A DNA stretch of 64,000 nucleotides, from positions 186,001 to 250,000 of the forward strand of contig NZ_JAJKFV010000010.1 of the NCBI RefSeq assembly GCF_020966775.1. Reading direction: 5' to 3'. Both the position numbers and the translations under genes were made by a program. The notes under the pieces were generated by a model. The model saw only the letters and a program-made list of their open reading frames with translations, was not told where the DNA came from and made no database searches. This DNA is from Rhodopirellula halodulae (GTDB lineage Bacteria; Planctomycetota; Planctomycetia; Pirellulales; Pirellulaceae). Below, piece after piece: positions 1-9,756 of this stretch; within the stretch, counting starts at the first letter, position 1, and each line of letters opens with the position of its first letter.

Positions 1-1297
1 AGTGAGGACGGCCGTTTGGAATGCCAGGGTTGATGTTCTGCTCGGTGATCCGGATACGGCTGACCGGGTTGGGGTAGCTCATGCCGGGTTGTTGGCGAAC
101 ATCGATTTTCAATTTCTCGACAGGTCGTGGAATGTTCATGTGAGTGTGGTTGCGAATCACATGCTTCTTCAGACCGGCTGGAGCACCCAATGGAATGTGA
201 GGTGGTCCGGGCAATCCGATGGGCGTGCCGGTGTGAGGCATGCCGTACTGAGGAGCATTCACTCCCGCGATCATTCCGGGCAGTCCCATGGGAGTGCCTG
301 CCTTGCCGTTGGCTGGTCCGCCGCATCCGTCGGTCATGGCGGGGGCGAAAGGAGCGGGCAATCCAGCGATGGGTGGGCTCATCATGCCGCCCATGGCCAT
401 GCCACCAGCCATCTCGATGTCTTTGTCACCCAAGCGGATGATGGCCAGGATGCTTCCGCGACGATCGGCTTCGACGATTGGGTCGATGCCTGGATCGAGG
501 CGAGTGCTGACCAAGGTATCGATACCGGCCAAAGCGGGGCCTTGGAACTCGGGATCTGGTAGGTAAATGACTTTGGTCACGAAGTTGCCGGTCAAGACTT
601 GGTCGAAGTCTTCTTCGGTGAATTGAACAGGCACCGAGTTGTGAGCCAAGTAAGCACCGGTCCGTGGGTTGGCATAAGCCAGTTCAACGGTTGGGTACAA
701 TTCCACACCGGGACGGCTAGGAATGTTGGTCAACTTCAAGCGATACAGACCGCCCTGAGGGAAGTTCTGACGAGCGGGAACCACGAGTGGCTCGCTGTCA
801 AACATGCCTGCACCGGAGGAGTCATATCGCACTTGCATGCCGTCGGGGTTGCCGAAGGTGACTTGCGCGGTGGAAACCATGCCGGGCATCATTCCCGCGG
901 GCGGCATCATGGTGACGCCACCGCCAGGAGGAATGTTGGATCCGCCACCGAGGCAACCATCGTTGCATCCGCCGCCGATGGGTTGGCGGAATCCAACTTG
1001 TTGAATGGCTGGGTTGTCTTGACCAGCCTTGGCAATCTTCGAAGGAACTTCACCCATGACACCATCGATGGCGCCTTCGGTGATCATGCCTTCGGTGCCA
1101 GCTGCGGCGGCGGGAGCGTTGGCTCCCATCATGCCATAGGCCGGTGGTCCCAAAACGCCGGGGCCGGGGCCACCAACGCCAGGGCCAGGTTGCATCATCC
1201 GCTGTTCCGGTGGCAGGTTGTGGCGAACCGGCACACATCCGGTGGCGAGGATCGCCGTGGCCGCCGCGAGCGCCAAATGAGTGACGATTCGTTTCAT
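1..1297 (-). CDS. Gly/Met/Pro-rich lipoprotein, 3' end outside window
   Basis: The reading frame is open from an ATG at 1297 to the left edge, so about 432 residues are visible and the C-terminus is missing. The N-terminus reads MKRIVTHLALAAATAILATG followed by Cys: a signal peptide with an LATGC-type lipobox, so a lipid-anchored envelope protein is likely. The rest is rich in Gly, Met and Pro, with runs such as MMPPAGMMPGM and a Cys pair near residue 110. A GGGGGA purine run sits just before the start. I recognise no enzymatic domain. The middle part (FVTKVIYLPDPEFQGPAL) looks like a folded domain. Function unknown; planctomycete-restricted lipoproteins of this composition are plausible relatives. 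Confidence is high that it is a gene, low for role. Confidence 0.8.
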   Translation of the reverse strand, partial: MKRIVTHLALAAATAILATGCVPVRHNLPPEQRMMQPGPGVGGPGPGVLGPPAYGMMGANAPAAAAGTEGMITEGAIDGVMGEVPSKIAKAGQDNPAIQQVGFRQPIGGGCNDGCLGGGSNIPPGGGVTMMPPAGMMPGMVSTAQVTFGNPDGMQVRYDSSGAGMFDSEPLVVPARQNFPQGGLYRLKLTNIPSRPGVELYPTVELAYANPRTGAYLAHNSVPVQFTEEDFDQVLTGNFVTKVIYLPDPEFQGPALAGIDTLVSTRLDPGIDPIVEADRRGSILAIIRLGDKDIEMAGGMAMGGMMSPPIAGLPAPFAPAMTDGCGGPANGKAGTPMGLPGMIAGVNAPQYGMPHTGTPIGLPGPPHIPLGAPAGLKKHVIRNHTHMNIPRPVEKLKIDVRQQPGMSYPNPVSRIRITEQNINPGIPNGRPH

Positions 1298-1596
1298 CTT
1301 TTCCCCCGTCTTGGGTCGCTGGGTTCGTGTCTCGTTGGAACGGTGAAGACGCCAAGGTCGAAACCAAATGACGTTTCACGCCTGTGAAACAAGAACTGGT
1401 TGTGATTCAGTCGTTGAATCAAATCAAAATGGAAAGTCAGTGCTGTTCAGTCGTGAGCAATCTGGGTGGACTTGAGCGAGGCAAACGGCCTAGGATCGGC
1501 CATCCTTCCCCGCAACTGTCCGCTCAGGATCAGTCACTGCTCAGCTCATCGGCACGCGAGGGGGCAATTCTTTGGCAAAATCGTCATAACCTTCCC

Positions 1597-2787
1597 ATGA
1601 AGATCCACCTGCACGAACGGTTTGACTCGGCGGACCGGCACGACTGGCCCCGTTCCGACGTGTCCAATCAGCAGCGGAGAAGTCGCAGTTCAGCCAGTTC
1701 GGTTTGGTTTCGCTTGGTTTCTGGCCTTTTGCTGGTCGGCTGGACGGCTTCCGCAATGGCGGATGGAGCGTCGCCACAATCCACTCCGCTGCCCCAATCG
1801 ACCGCGGTCCAACCGAAGACTGAAGGCCCGGCCGATCGTCTGATTGCACAAACGATCCAAAGAATTGCTCATGGTCCCGCGTTTGACGCGAAAGTTCGCC
1901 AGCGAGTTTGGGTCAGCGGACGAGAGATTTTGGGTGTGGGAACCTATGAACAAGCCGGACAAGGAACTGGCCAGTTCAATCTGCAAGTCACCATGTTGGA
2001 CGGCGACGGAAAACACACGTTGCAACAAGTCAGCGACGGTCGATTGGCTTGGACCCGCGAACAGATTGGCGAACAGATCTCTCTGCGGCGCGTTGATGTC
2101 GGTCGGTTGGATCAATGGGTGAATGATTCGCTGGCGTCTTTGTTCGCCCGTGGCAATCCCAGTGCAGACACGGCACCTCTCAAGCCAAGTGTGCGAGTGG
2201 GTGGGTGGACCGAAATGATGGACACCATCTCGGCCGAGCATGACTTGACGCTGCAGTCCGGCCAACTGGAAGGGCGTGATGTTTGGATCGTGAAGGGAAC
2301 GCTGCGTGATGACGTTCGTGCTCAACGGATGAAAGAGTGGGGAAGGCAAGATTGGCCGCAGCTTTGTCCAACGCAGGTGGTCGTGCTGATCGCTCGCAAG
2401 GACGATCCCGAGGCAAGCTTTGGCAAAGGTTTGCCGCTGCGAATCGAGTACTGGGGCGATCCCGTTCACACACCTAAAAGCGATGATGCGGAGCAGGAGC
2501 CTGAAAGTGCCGTGGCCAACGCCCACGATTCCCTCACCACCGAAAATTCGCGACTGGTTGACGAGGCACCCTCTCGGCAGCGACCATCGAGTCAACGGAT
2601 GCTGAATTGTCCTTTGATCAGCCTGATCGAGTTGTATTCGCTGCGTCCGATTTCGCCTCCACCCATCGGCCGTTTTCGTTTCGAGAATCAAGACTTGGAT
2701 GTCGACTTCACGAACGAAACGGACCGCTACCTATCACGCTACGGCATCGCGATCACGGAACGACAAAGTCGCATGCTCCGTCGCTGA
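1597..2787 (+). CDS. Secreted protein, possibly LolA/LppX-like
   Basis: 396 residues from an ATG at 1597; a GTG further upstream would add 71 unlikely residues. A long charged N-region is followed by a hydrophobic stretch at about residues 37-52 ending ASAMA, a signal peptidase I-like site. The mature part begins with a region (about 75-240) on the pattern of outer-membrane lipoprotein-sorting-like domains: a short helix, then alternating strands including VWVSGREILGVGTYEQAG and a later DVWIVKGTLRDD. The C-terminus ends in a compact segment with LDVDFTNETDRYLSRYG. The LolA-like fold is an inference from pattern only. It lies 20 nt upstream of the UbiA-type gene and may be co-transcribed with it. 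Confidence 0.7.
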   Translation: MKIHLHERFDSADRHDWPRSDVSNQQRRSRSSASSVWFRLVSGLLLVGWTASAMADGASPQSTPLPQSTAVQPKTEGPADRLIAQTIQRIAHGPAFDAKVRQRVWVSGREILGVGTYEQAGQGTGQFNLQVTMLDGDGKHTLQQVSDGRLAWTREQIGEQISLRRVDVGRLDQWVNDSLASLFARGNPSADTAPLKPSVRVGGWTEMMDTISAEHDLTLQSGQLEGRDVWIVKGTLRDDVRAQRMKEWGRQDWPQLCPTQVVVLIARKDDPEASFGKGLPLRIEYWGDPVHTPKSDDAEQEPESAVANAHDSLTTENSRLVDEAPSRQRPSSQRMLNCPLISLIELYSLRPISPPPIGRFRFENQDLDVDFTNETDRYLSRYGIAITERQSRMLRR

Positions 2788-2807
2788 GCCATGAAGCACG
2801 CACGACT

Positions 2808-3866
2808 TTGAATTCTGCATCCTCGACCGATACTGATCTTCCGCTTTCCGCACGTCTCTTTGTGTGGGCCAAACTGGTTCGGCTTCCCAATGCGTTCACG
2901 GTGATCGCGGATGTGTCGGCTGCTTTTCTGCTGGTGCTCGGTGCCAGTGGATGGTTGCGTTCCGGGGATGATGCGGTGGCTTCCGTTTGGGGATCGCTCG
3001 CATTGGTGATCGGTTCGGGCGTCGCTCTGTATTGGGGCGGAATGGTTCTGAACGATGTGTTCGACGTGCGTGCGGACCGTCGTGCACGAAGCGGACGGCC
3101 GCTGCCACAACGCGAAATTCGATTGGCGGACGCGCGACGTGCCGGTTGGGGATTTTTGTTGATCGGCTGCGGTTTGGCGTTCTTTGTCGACTTGGTGCCG
3201 GGTGCGATTGCCTTGCTGCTCAGCGGATGCATCGTTGCTTATGACGGACCTTTCAAACGGACCAGGATTGCTCCGGTGTTGATGGGAGGTTGCCGTGTGC
3301 TGAGTTTTCTATTGGGCGCCACGTCGGCACACGCGATCATCCCCGAAGCCGTTTGGCAGGGCCGACTGCTTGTTTTGGGTGAGCCTATCGGTTGGCACAT
3401 CACGCCGGTGACGTTGGCGTTTGCATTCGGGATGGGGCTCTACATCACGGGAGTCACCACGTTTGCCCGACGAGAAGCGATCGGGGATCGAAGTTTCCAC
3501 CTGCCGCTGGGGTGGTTCGAGATGGCGGCAGGAGGCGTGTTGTTGGCATTCGCACCGCGTGCCGCCGTTTGGTTCGCCGAGCAAGACATAGCGATACGTT
3601 GGACGGAAGGATGGCAGATCGATCCGGTCGTGATCTTCCCCTTGACGATCGCATTGATGATCGTGCCAACGTTGGTGCGAGGTTGGAACGCATGGCAGTC
3701 GCCGTCGCCCAAACGCATTCAGTTCACGATCAAGTCGGCGATCATGGCCATCATTCCACTGATGGCAGCGATCACAATGCTCGGAGCGGGCGCGATCCCA
3801 TCGCTCTGCATCTTCGCACTCATCCTCCCATCCATGCGTCTCGCCCGCCGTTTCCGCGTGACCTAA
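2808..3866 (+). CDS. UbiA-family prenyltransferase
   Basis: Integral-membrane prenyltransferase of the UbiA superfamily, which transfers a polyprenyl chain to an aromatic or similar acceptor. The first Asp-rich motif is clear (NDVFDVRADRRARSGRPLP, about residues 82-100), and the YDGPFKRTR segment that usually lies near the second motif is present. Eight or so hydrophobic segments follow. The start is uncertain: no ATG occurs in frame near the conserved region; a TTG at 2808 sits 20 nt after the previous stop and gives 352 residues. Substrate cannot be told; menaquinone, heme O/A or another lipid pathway are all possible. It converges on the methyltransferase gene, with an 86-bp gap. Confidence 0.8.
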   Translation: MNSASSTDTDLPLSARLFVWAKLVRLPNAFTVIADVSAAFLLVLGASGWLRSGDDAVASVWGSLALVIGSGVALYWGGMVLNDVFDVRADRRARSGRPLPQREIRLADARRAGWGFLLIGCGLAFFVDLVPGAIALLLSGCIVAYDGPFKRTRIAPVLMGGCRVLSFLLGATSAHAIIPEAVWQGRLLVLGEPIGWHITPVTLAFAFGMGLYITGVTTFARREAIGDRSFHLPLGWFEMAAGGVLLAFAPRAAVWFAEQDIAIRWTEGWQIDPVVIFPLTIALMIVPTLVRGWNAWQSPSPKRIQFTIKSAIMAIIPLMAAITMLGAGAIPSLCIFALILPSMRLARRFRVT

Positions 3867-3952
3867 CCGGTCACCTGCCCGCTTGTGATCTTCGCAGCAA
3901 CGGTTCTCGCGGGAAGCGATTCTGCCAATACTGCAACGCCAGCTCGAGACGA

Positions 3953-5755
3953 TTAGCCAACTTCAAAAGCCAAGGTTTCTCGCGTCCATAATTCGACAAG
4001 GTTGTGTAGTGAATCTTGGTTGGCTTGCAACCAATTCGAAAGAAGTTGACGACGTTCCGGACCAGTCGCTCCCGCCATCTCCGCGGTGCGGACTTTGGGT
4101 TGGCCGCCGGCCTCGTTACGCCAAAAGCGTGCTGCGGATTCGCTGGCAAGGTGGTCGCCAAAACGAACGGTGAAGTCGGAAGTTTCTCCGACGAACAACA
4201 CGGAACCGTCTTGGGCAAGCACTTGGTACAAGCCCCCGTTGGCGGAGCCGCTTTTCGATGTCGGCCCGGATGTGGTCGTCCAGTTTTTTGCGGCTGAGAA
4301 CTTCGGGGACGATCGTTCGGGTTCGTCCGCGTTGGGTTGGTGCTCTCGGGCGGTGGTCGCCCATGACCGCAGTTGCGTCGCACACCACCGAAGTGTCAAA
4401 GGATCGGCATCGGCCGCATGCAGCAACGCTTCTCGATCGTATTCGATAAGCAACTTCGGATCGATGAAGATATCGTCCAAGCTGTGTTCTGGATAACGTT
4501 GCGCCAAAGTTGCCCATGACAATTCAGCGGCGTAACTGAACCGTTCCAGTGTGGTCGTCGGGATCGTCGTGAGACGCTCGGGATGAATGCCTTCCGCGGT
4601 CAGGGCGCCGGACGCGCGAAGTTCAATCAGTCGCTGACGTCGGGAAGCAGCGGGTTCGTGTTCGGAGATTCGGCGGCAGGCGGATTCCAGGCGATCACTG
4701 AGGACCGGATCGAGCAGTACCCGATCGACGGAGTGGCCATCATGAATATCGCGAAAGGCGTTGATCAGTTCGCCATCTGTCATGGCACGCATGGTTTCAA
4801 ACTGGAATTCCATTTGAGGCCCAACCTGTTGAGTTGCCCAGCGTTGTCTTTCTTCCTCCTCACGAGCTTGCTTCTCAGCCTTGCTTTCGTTCTTCTTGCC
4901 TCGTGTGGCCGGGGCACTTCGTAGCGGATCCGCGGCACCGACCAAGGGATCGCCAACACGGATTTGTTTCAGACGTTCCGTGCCCAGGCTTACGTACTCC
5001 TTGCTCATCTCAAAGCTGATGAATTTGCGTCCAAGCTTCTTCGCCACTGCGACGGTGGTGGCACTGCCGCTGAACGGGTCCATGACAACGTCGCCCTGAT
5101 CGCTGCAGGACCGGATGATCCGTCCCAGCAATTGCTCTGGCATTTGGCAGCCGTGGAACCCGGCTCGCTCTTTGAACGTGCCCGCGACGCGGGGGAAGTA
5201 CCACATGTCTTCGCTGGCGGTGAACCCGCAGGGCAGGTCCTGAGGACGTAGGATCCAGGTGTCGTCGGGCAAGCGGCCTTTACTGTTTGCACGCCGGTCG
5301 TTGTAAACCAACTGACGGGCCGATGGGATTCGAAGTGCCGGATCGTCCGCGTTGAATTTGAACTTCTCGGGATCTTTGACGAAGTGGAACAGATGAGCGT
5401 GTGAACGGGTGAACTTGAATTTGCAGTTCACGCCAAACGTGTAGTACCAAATCACCCAGCTTCGACAATGAAAGCCGATCTGCTGAGACAGCACCTTCAG
5501 CTCGGCGGCATATTCATCGCCAATCGCGAGCCAGAACGCTCCTTCATCCGACAGCGCTCGGTGGACACCCCGAATCCATTCCTCGGACCACTTGAGGTAC
5601 TCGTCGGATTCCAGCCGGTCGTTGTAAACGTCGTAGTCAAAGCCGATGTTGAACGGCGGATCGGCGAAGGCCAAATCGATGCAGCCCTCAGGCAGCAACG
5701 ACATTCCCTCCACGCAATCGGCCACGTGGATCTGTCCGAATGCGAGAGAGGTCAT
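3953..5755 (-). CDS. Orphan DNA N6/N4 methyltransferase with GIY-YIG-like C-terminus
   Basis: 600 residues. The N-terminal third is an amino-methyltransferase: DPPFN catalytic motif IV at residues 32-36 and the SAM-binding DPFSGSATT motif at 226-234, the order of beta-class enzymes. It should methylate adenine N6 or cytosine N4 in DNA. A charged linker (KNESKAEKQAREEEE) leads into a helical middle region. The last 93 residues resemble a GIY-YIG domain: GLY at 508-510, LFVGETSDF at 520-528, Arg 531. The usual catalytic Glu position appears to be Ser. No restriction endonuclease gene is adjacent. It is the last gene of the leftward run, 32 bp beyond the CxxCH protein. The methylase call is firm; the C-terminal domain call is an inference from motifs. 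Confidence 0.88.
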   Translation of the reverse strand: MTSLAFGQIHVADCVEGMSLLPEGCIDLAFADPPFNIGFDYDVYNDRLESDEYLKWSEEWIRGVHRALSDEGAFWLAIGDEYAAELKVLSQQIGFHCRSWVIWYYTFGVNCKFKFTRSHAHLFHFVKDPEKFKFNADDPALRIPSARQLVYNDRRANSKGRLPDDTWILRPQDLPCGFTASEDMWYFPRVAGTFKERAGFHGCQMPEQLLGRIIRSCSDQGDVVMDPFSGSATTVAVAKKLGRKFISFEMSKEYVSLGTERLKQIRVGDPLVGAADPLRSAPATRGKKNESKAEKQAREEEERQRWATQQVGPQMEFQFETMRAMTDGELINAFRDIHDGHSVDRVLLDPVLSDRLESACRRISEHEPAASRRQRLIELRASGALTAEGIHPERLTTIPTTTLERFSYAAELSWATLAQRYPEHSLDDIFIDPKLLIEYDREALLHAADADPLTLRWCATQLRSWATTAREHQPNADEPERSSPKFSAAKNWTTTSGPTSKSGSANGGLYQVLAQDGSVLFVGETSDFTVRFGDHLASESAARFWRNEAGGQPKVRTAEMAGATGPERRQLLSNWLQANQDSLHNLVELWTRETLAFEVG

Positions 5756-5787
5756 GAAACATTCGGTCCGCGAAGAGATGGGGCAGG

Positions 5788-7836
5788 TCAGCTACGAGGC
5801 TGAATGATCCACCATAAGCGTTCGTAGATCAACGCCTCGTTGTCGCCGGCTTCGCGAGCCTGCAACGCCAATTCTTTTTCCGCGTCGGAGAGCTTCAAAC
5901 GTCCCGCCAGATGAGCGACGTGGTTCAACCGGCTGTCGAAATCAGGCAGTCGTTCCAGCCAAGCCGGAACAATCATCGATTCACGCATGGGGTAACCCGC
6001 CGCAGCGATCTGCAATCGCTCCTCTCGCGAACGACTTTCATTGGGGCGTCGTTGTTGGCGGTCCTTCGGGGTTCCGTCGGCGTTCAGTTCACTGCCCAGC
6101 GGCTGTGCCAGCAACGCTTCGCGGCCCTTCTCATCGGGCCAATTGGGTTTCGCGTCCAAACGAGCCAACTGCAATCGGCGTTGAACACTTTCCGGCCGTT
6201 GGAACGGCGATCGAGCGGCCATCGCATGCACCGACGCGACCGCGTTCTGCCATTGGTCGTCGTTTGCGAGCAAGATGCCTTGAGGCGTCATCGCATCAGG
6301 GACGGAACGCTGACTGGCGACATCCGAGACAAGTATCGACAGCGTTCGCAAAACATCGAAATCGCTGGCCAGCAGGTCCTCCGCCAGCGGTCGCAGCATC
6401 TCCGGCGGAGGAGCCACCGCACCGGCGACCGACAAATCAAAGGGGCCCGTCATGGCGGACGTGCCATGAACCATTGCGAACAGATTGGAGACAATGCCTT
6501 CGGCGAGGCGGCGAGAGCCAACCAAGTCACGAGCCCAACGCTGCATGGAAGCGGGTGATGGTTTGGTCGCCATCCGCTGACGTCCGTCCGCCGTGTCATA
6601 AAACACGTCTTGCTTTGCACGCGATGGTTGTTTCCAAGCCGACAGACCAGCAGCGAACGACCAATAGTCGGACTGCGTTGGAACCTTGTCGCCGGCATTG
6701 GGAACTTCGTGACATCGTTGGCAACGCAAGTCTTGGTGGGCGGTCAACGAGGCCGTCTTGACCGTCACTTCGTGCAGGTTGGCCGGTTCCAGCAATCGCA
6801 ACCATGGGTTGGCTGCTTTGGAATTCTTGCCTTCGTCCGCCGAGTCCGATGGACTGTTTGATGTCGGCAGCATCCAACCCGAGATCAATTGGTCGAGTCC
6901 CGTGCCACGCTGTAGAACGCCACTGAGTTGCTCGGCCGCTTGGTCATTTGCTTTGCCAAGAAAAGCCATCACAAGACGTTCCGAGATCACGGATCGGTTG
7001 GCTTCCGATTGCAAGGCTCGGCGGGTCGCTTCCACATCGCCGATGACTTCTGCGGGAATTGCAACACCCAGGCGATCGGCGAATTCTTTTTGTTGAGCTT
7101 CGTGAGAACGCTCTGCGGTTGGCTGGACGCCGAGTCGCTTCCAATGAGACTGCCAGCGGTCGTCCAGTTGCCGCGAAACCAGCGTGATGGGCTGAGGAGC
7201 GGGACGCGGACGGACGGATTGCCTCTCGCGATCCGTGTTTGATTGCTCACCGGATGGAACGGATTCGGCGTTTTCGGTCAACGGAAACGCGGGTGCGAGT
7301 TCCGATGGGCTACCCGCCAATTCAATTGGTTTCGATCTAGGGCGAGTCTTGGGTGGTGTCGTCGTCGGATCCGCTGGAGCGGATGGCCGACCGGTACTGG
7401 TCCCGGAGGCGATTGCCGAACCAGGACGATTCGTGTCGGAGTCCGATGATCCGGAACCACCGGGAGTGGCGGTGCCGCCGGAGGAGCCTTCCGTCGTGTT
7501 GGCCAGAGCGGCACGGTCGAGTCGATATTTGACGCCGACCCCAATGCCCACGCAAAGCAGCAACGCAGCGGCGGTCCCGATGATCACGATCGCGGGGGAA
7601 AGCTTTTTCGATGCCCCGGACGATCGTTTACCGGCCGCATTTTTCCTGGAAGTTCGGGACGCGGATTCTTCCAGCGACAAACGCCCCAGGATCAGGCGGG
7701 TTTGGTCAGGCGGGGCTGGACCGCCAAGGGCTTCCTGCAACAGCAGGTCCAGCATGGCGTCATCGCGAGCGGATTCTGAACCCTGATGCTCAGGGCCATC
7801 GTCGTGCGAGTCGGCGGGTGATGGGGTGGTATTCAT
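5788..7836 (-). CDS. Membrane-anchored CxxCH protein paired with ECF sigma factor
   Basis: 682 residues from an ATG whose first base overlaps the sigma factor stop (ATGA), implying translational coupling. An acidic cytoplasmic N-terminus of about 75 residues is followed by one membrane segment (SPAIVIIGTAAALLLCVGIG), a Ser/Gly/Pro/Thr-rich linker and a large outer domain. The outer domain holds LRCQRCHEVPNAGDK, a single CxxCH c-type heme-binding motif set as in planctomycete cytochrome-like (PSCyt) proteins. The position directly after an ECF sigma gene, the short cytoplasmic part and one membrane span suggest an anti-sigma or sensor role. That is an inference: no known anti-sigma domain is recognisable. 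Confidence 0.72.
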   Translation of the reverse strand: MNTTPSPADSHDDGPEHQGSESARDDAMLDLLLQEALGGPAPPDQTRLILGRLSLEESASRTSRKNAAGKRSSGASKKLSPAIVIIGTAAALLLCVGIGVGVKYRLDRAALANTTEGSSGGTATPGGSGSSDSDTNRPGSAIASGTSTGRPSAPADPTTTPPKTRPRSKPIELAGSPSELAPAFPLTENAESVPSGEQSNTDRERQSVRPRPAPQPITLVSRQLDDRWQSHWKRLGVQPTAERSHEAQQKEFADRLGVAIPAEVIGDVEATRRALQSEANRSVISERLVMAFLGKANDQAAEQLSGVLQRGTGLDQLISGWMLPTSNSPSDSADEGKNSKAANPWLRLLEPANLHEVTVKTASLTAHQDLRCQRCHEVPNAGDKVPTQSDYWSFAAGLSAWKQPSRAKQDVFYDTADGRQRMATKPSPASMQRWARDLVGSRRLAEGIVSNLFAMVHGTSAMTGPFDLSVAGAVAPPPEMLRPLAEDLLASDFDVLRTLSILVSDVASQRSVPDAMTPQGILLANDDQWQNAVASVHAMAARSPFQRPESVQRRLQLARLDAKPNWPDEKGREALLAQPLGSELNADGTPKDRQQRRPNESRSREERLQIAAAGYPMRESMIVPAWLERLPDFDSRLNHVAHLAGRLKLSDAEKELALQAREAGDNEALIYERLWWIIQPRS

Positions 7837-8354
7837 GACGATTGTGAAACGGCGCGGAGTTTTTCTTCCACGCACTGGCGAAGTTGTGCCTTGGCACGTT
7901 GCATCAAATTGCGGGCACCGTGGTCGGAAATCCCTAGGTTTTCACCGATTTGGACACGAGGCGTGTTGTGGACAAAACGCATGGCCAATGCCTCGCGAGC
8001 CCGGTCGGTGAGGTTCTCCATACAATCTCGGAGAGCTTCGACGGTTTCGTTTCCTGTCAAATCCTTGCCCGCCCAACGTTGCCAGCTTTCGTCCAACAAC
8101 TCCGGCGACTCGGAAAGATGGATCCGTCCAAACTTTCGGTGGTAGGAAACCAGCAGGTTGTATGCGGTTCGCCGGAGGTATTCCGAAGTGGCTTCGTCTG
8201 AATGTTGAACGAAGTTTTCACGCCGAAGTACACGCAGAAACGTCTCCTGCGTCAAATCGTCCGCCGTGGCGGCATCGCATCCGAGCAGTCGCAGGTACCG
8301 CCAAATTCCGTCTTGGTGGCGGACAACCAATTCAGCTGGTGAAAGTTCACTCAC
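7833..8354 (-). CDS. ECF-type RNA polymerase sigma factor
   Basis: 173 residues from a GTG at 8354, 19 nt after the DUF1501 stop; a TTG at 8414 would overlap the upstream gene by 41 nt. Region 2 is visible as YLRLLGCDAATADDLTQETF with the following RVLRREN. Region 4 has the helix-turn-helix LTDRAREALAMRFVHNTPRV then IGENLGISDHGARNLMQRAK. The LGCDAATADDLTQETFLRVL block is typical of planctomycete ECF groups. It directs RNA polymerase to a specific regulon. Its stop overlaps the start of the membrane CxxCH protein (ATGA), and it follows the DUF1501 gene closely, so it probably belongs to the same operon. Confidence 0.88.
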   Translation of the reverse strand: MSELSPAELVVRHQDGIWRYLRLLGCDAATADDLTQETFLRVLRRENFVQHSDEATSEYLRRTAYNLLVSYHRKFGRIHLSESPELLDESWQRWAGKDLTGNETVEALRDCMENLTDRAREALAMRFVHNTPRVQIGENLGISDHGARNLMQRAKAQLRQCVEEKLRAVSQSS

Positions 8355-8373
8355 ACATCCACTGGCCTGGTTC

Positions 8374-9642
8374 TCAGGCCACCAATTCTCGAATGAGCTT
8401 CCCACCACCCGCAATTTTCATCGGTCGTCCGTTGTTGCTAGTGAAGGTGGTTTCGGTCGAAATGCCCAGGCCTTTGCAGACCGTCGTCATCAGATCTTCG
8501 CTGCTGTAGGGCTCCGTCTCAACCGCTGTTCCGTCGAAATTCGTCTCTCCGACAGCCAAACCACCGTTGATTCCGGCACCGCCGACCACGCAGGACCAGG
8601 CTCGGGCAAAGTGGTCTCGGCCCGCATTGGCGTTGATTCGAGGCGTGCGGCCGAATTCGCCCATCCACATCACCACGGTGTCTTGGATCAGTTCCCGTTG
8701 TGCCAGATCTTCGATCAATGCACTCATGGCACGGTCCAGGTTCGGCAACTTGGTGTCTTTCAGCGTCGCGTGCACGTTGTTGTGCAGATCCCAGCCACCC
8801 AAATCGACTTCGACAAATGGCACACCGGCTTCGACCAAACGACGAGCCAGCAAACAGCCTTGGCCGAAATTGTCGGTGCCGTAGCGTTCTTTGACTTCGT
8901 CCGGTTCCTTCTCAACACGGAAAGCTTCCATTTGTTCGCTGGTCATCAGATCCAGCGTTTTGCCCAGCACCTTGGCGTGTTCCGACGCCGGGGTGTCACG
9001 GGTGCGCTTTGCAAAGCCACTTTCAATCATGTTGAGCGCCGCCATCCGTTGCAGCAATCGTTGGTCATCCAGCTTCATCTGCAAGTTCCGGATACGACCG
9101 TTGCTGGTCACGGCAAAGGGAGACCAGGCCATTCCCAGGAACCCCGGTCCGGCACCTGCGCCGCCGACCGAAACGAATGGCGGAATCTCAAGCTCCGGAC
9201 GTTGATCCATCAACTCATGAGCGACCACGCTGCCGTAGCTGGGGTGCTCGATGTTTGGGTTAGGAACATAGCCCGTGTGCATGTAGTAACTGCCGCGGCT
9301 GTGGTCCGCCTCTCGAGTGGACATGCTGCGGACCACGGACATGTGTTTCATCTGCTGAGCCATCATCGGCATGTGTTCGCAGATTTGTGCGTTGCCCGTG
9401 GTGGAGATCGGACGGAACGGTCCGCCGGTTGGTGCACCAGGTTTCAGGTCCCAAATGTCGATCGTTGGTGGGCCGCCGCCCATCCACAACAAGATGGCTG
9501 ATTTGCGATTGCGACGCATTTCGTCGGCTTGTGCCGCGATGTTACCGCCCAGAGTCCACGCTGCCGCGGCGGCTGCGGATGACCCAGCCAAGTGGCTCAT
9601 GAAGTGACGTCGCGTCATGCCGTTTGGGGTGGAAAGATCCAT
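8374..9642 (-). CDS. DUF1501 protein, Tat-exported, sulfatase-like fold
   Basis: 422 residues from an ATG at 9642, preceded by TTGGAG at a normal distance. The N-terminus carries a twin-arginine signal (TRRHFMSHLAGSSAAAAAA) with a processing site near NIAAQA. The body has the DUF1501 hallmarks: SAILLWMGGGPPTIDIWDLK, the HMPMMAQQM and VVRSMST segments, GWDLHNNVHATLKDTKLPNL and VVMWMGEFGRTPRIN. This family is distantly related to alkaline phosphatase/sulfatase enzymes and is greatly expanded in planctomycetes, nearly always beside a DUF1549/DUF1553 gene, as here. Substrate unknown; a role outside the cytoplasm with the CxxCH partner is inferred. Confidence 0.92.
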   Translation of the reverse strand: MDLSTPNGMTRRHFMSHLAGSSAAAAAAWTLGGNIAAQADEMRRNRKSAILLWMGGGPPTIDIWDLKPGAPTGGPFRPISTTGNAQICEHMPMMAQQMKHMSVVRSMSTREADHSRGSYYMHTGYVPNPNIEHPSYGSVVAHELMDQRPELEIPPFVSVGGAGAGPGFLGMAWSPFAVTSNGRIRNLQMKLDDQRLLQRMAALNMIESGFAKRTRDTPASEHAKVLGKTLDLMTSEQMEAFRVEKEPDEVKERYGTDNFGQGCLLARRLVEAGVPFVEVDLGGWDLHNNVHATLKDTKLPNLDRAMSALIEDLAQRELIQDTVVMWMGEFGRTPRINANAGRDHFARAWSCVVGGAGINGGLAVGETNFDGTAVETEPYSSEDLMTTVCKGLGISTETTFTSNNGRPMKIAGGGKLIRELVA

Positions 9643-9756
9643 GGTGAACTCCAAGGGAAGAAAAGTTGATCGTTGAGAGCGGACGAGTCCGCGGAGTGTG
9701 TGAAAGAGCGAAATTGGTATTCGCTCGAAAGAAATTGGCGAGCAGGAATAACAGCG

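Noticed and set aside
599..1387. A 262-codon plus-strand frame at the left end
   Set aside because: It opposes the lipoprotein frame, which has a clean lipobox signal peptide and a purine-rich ribosome site.
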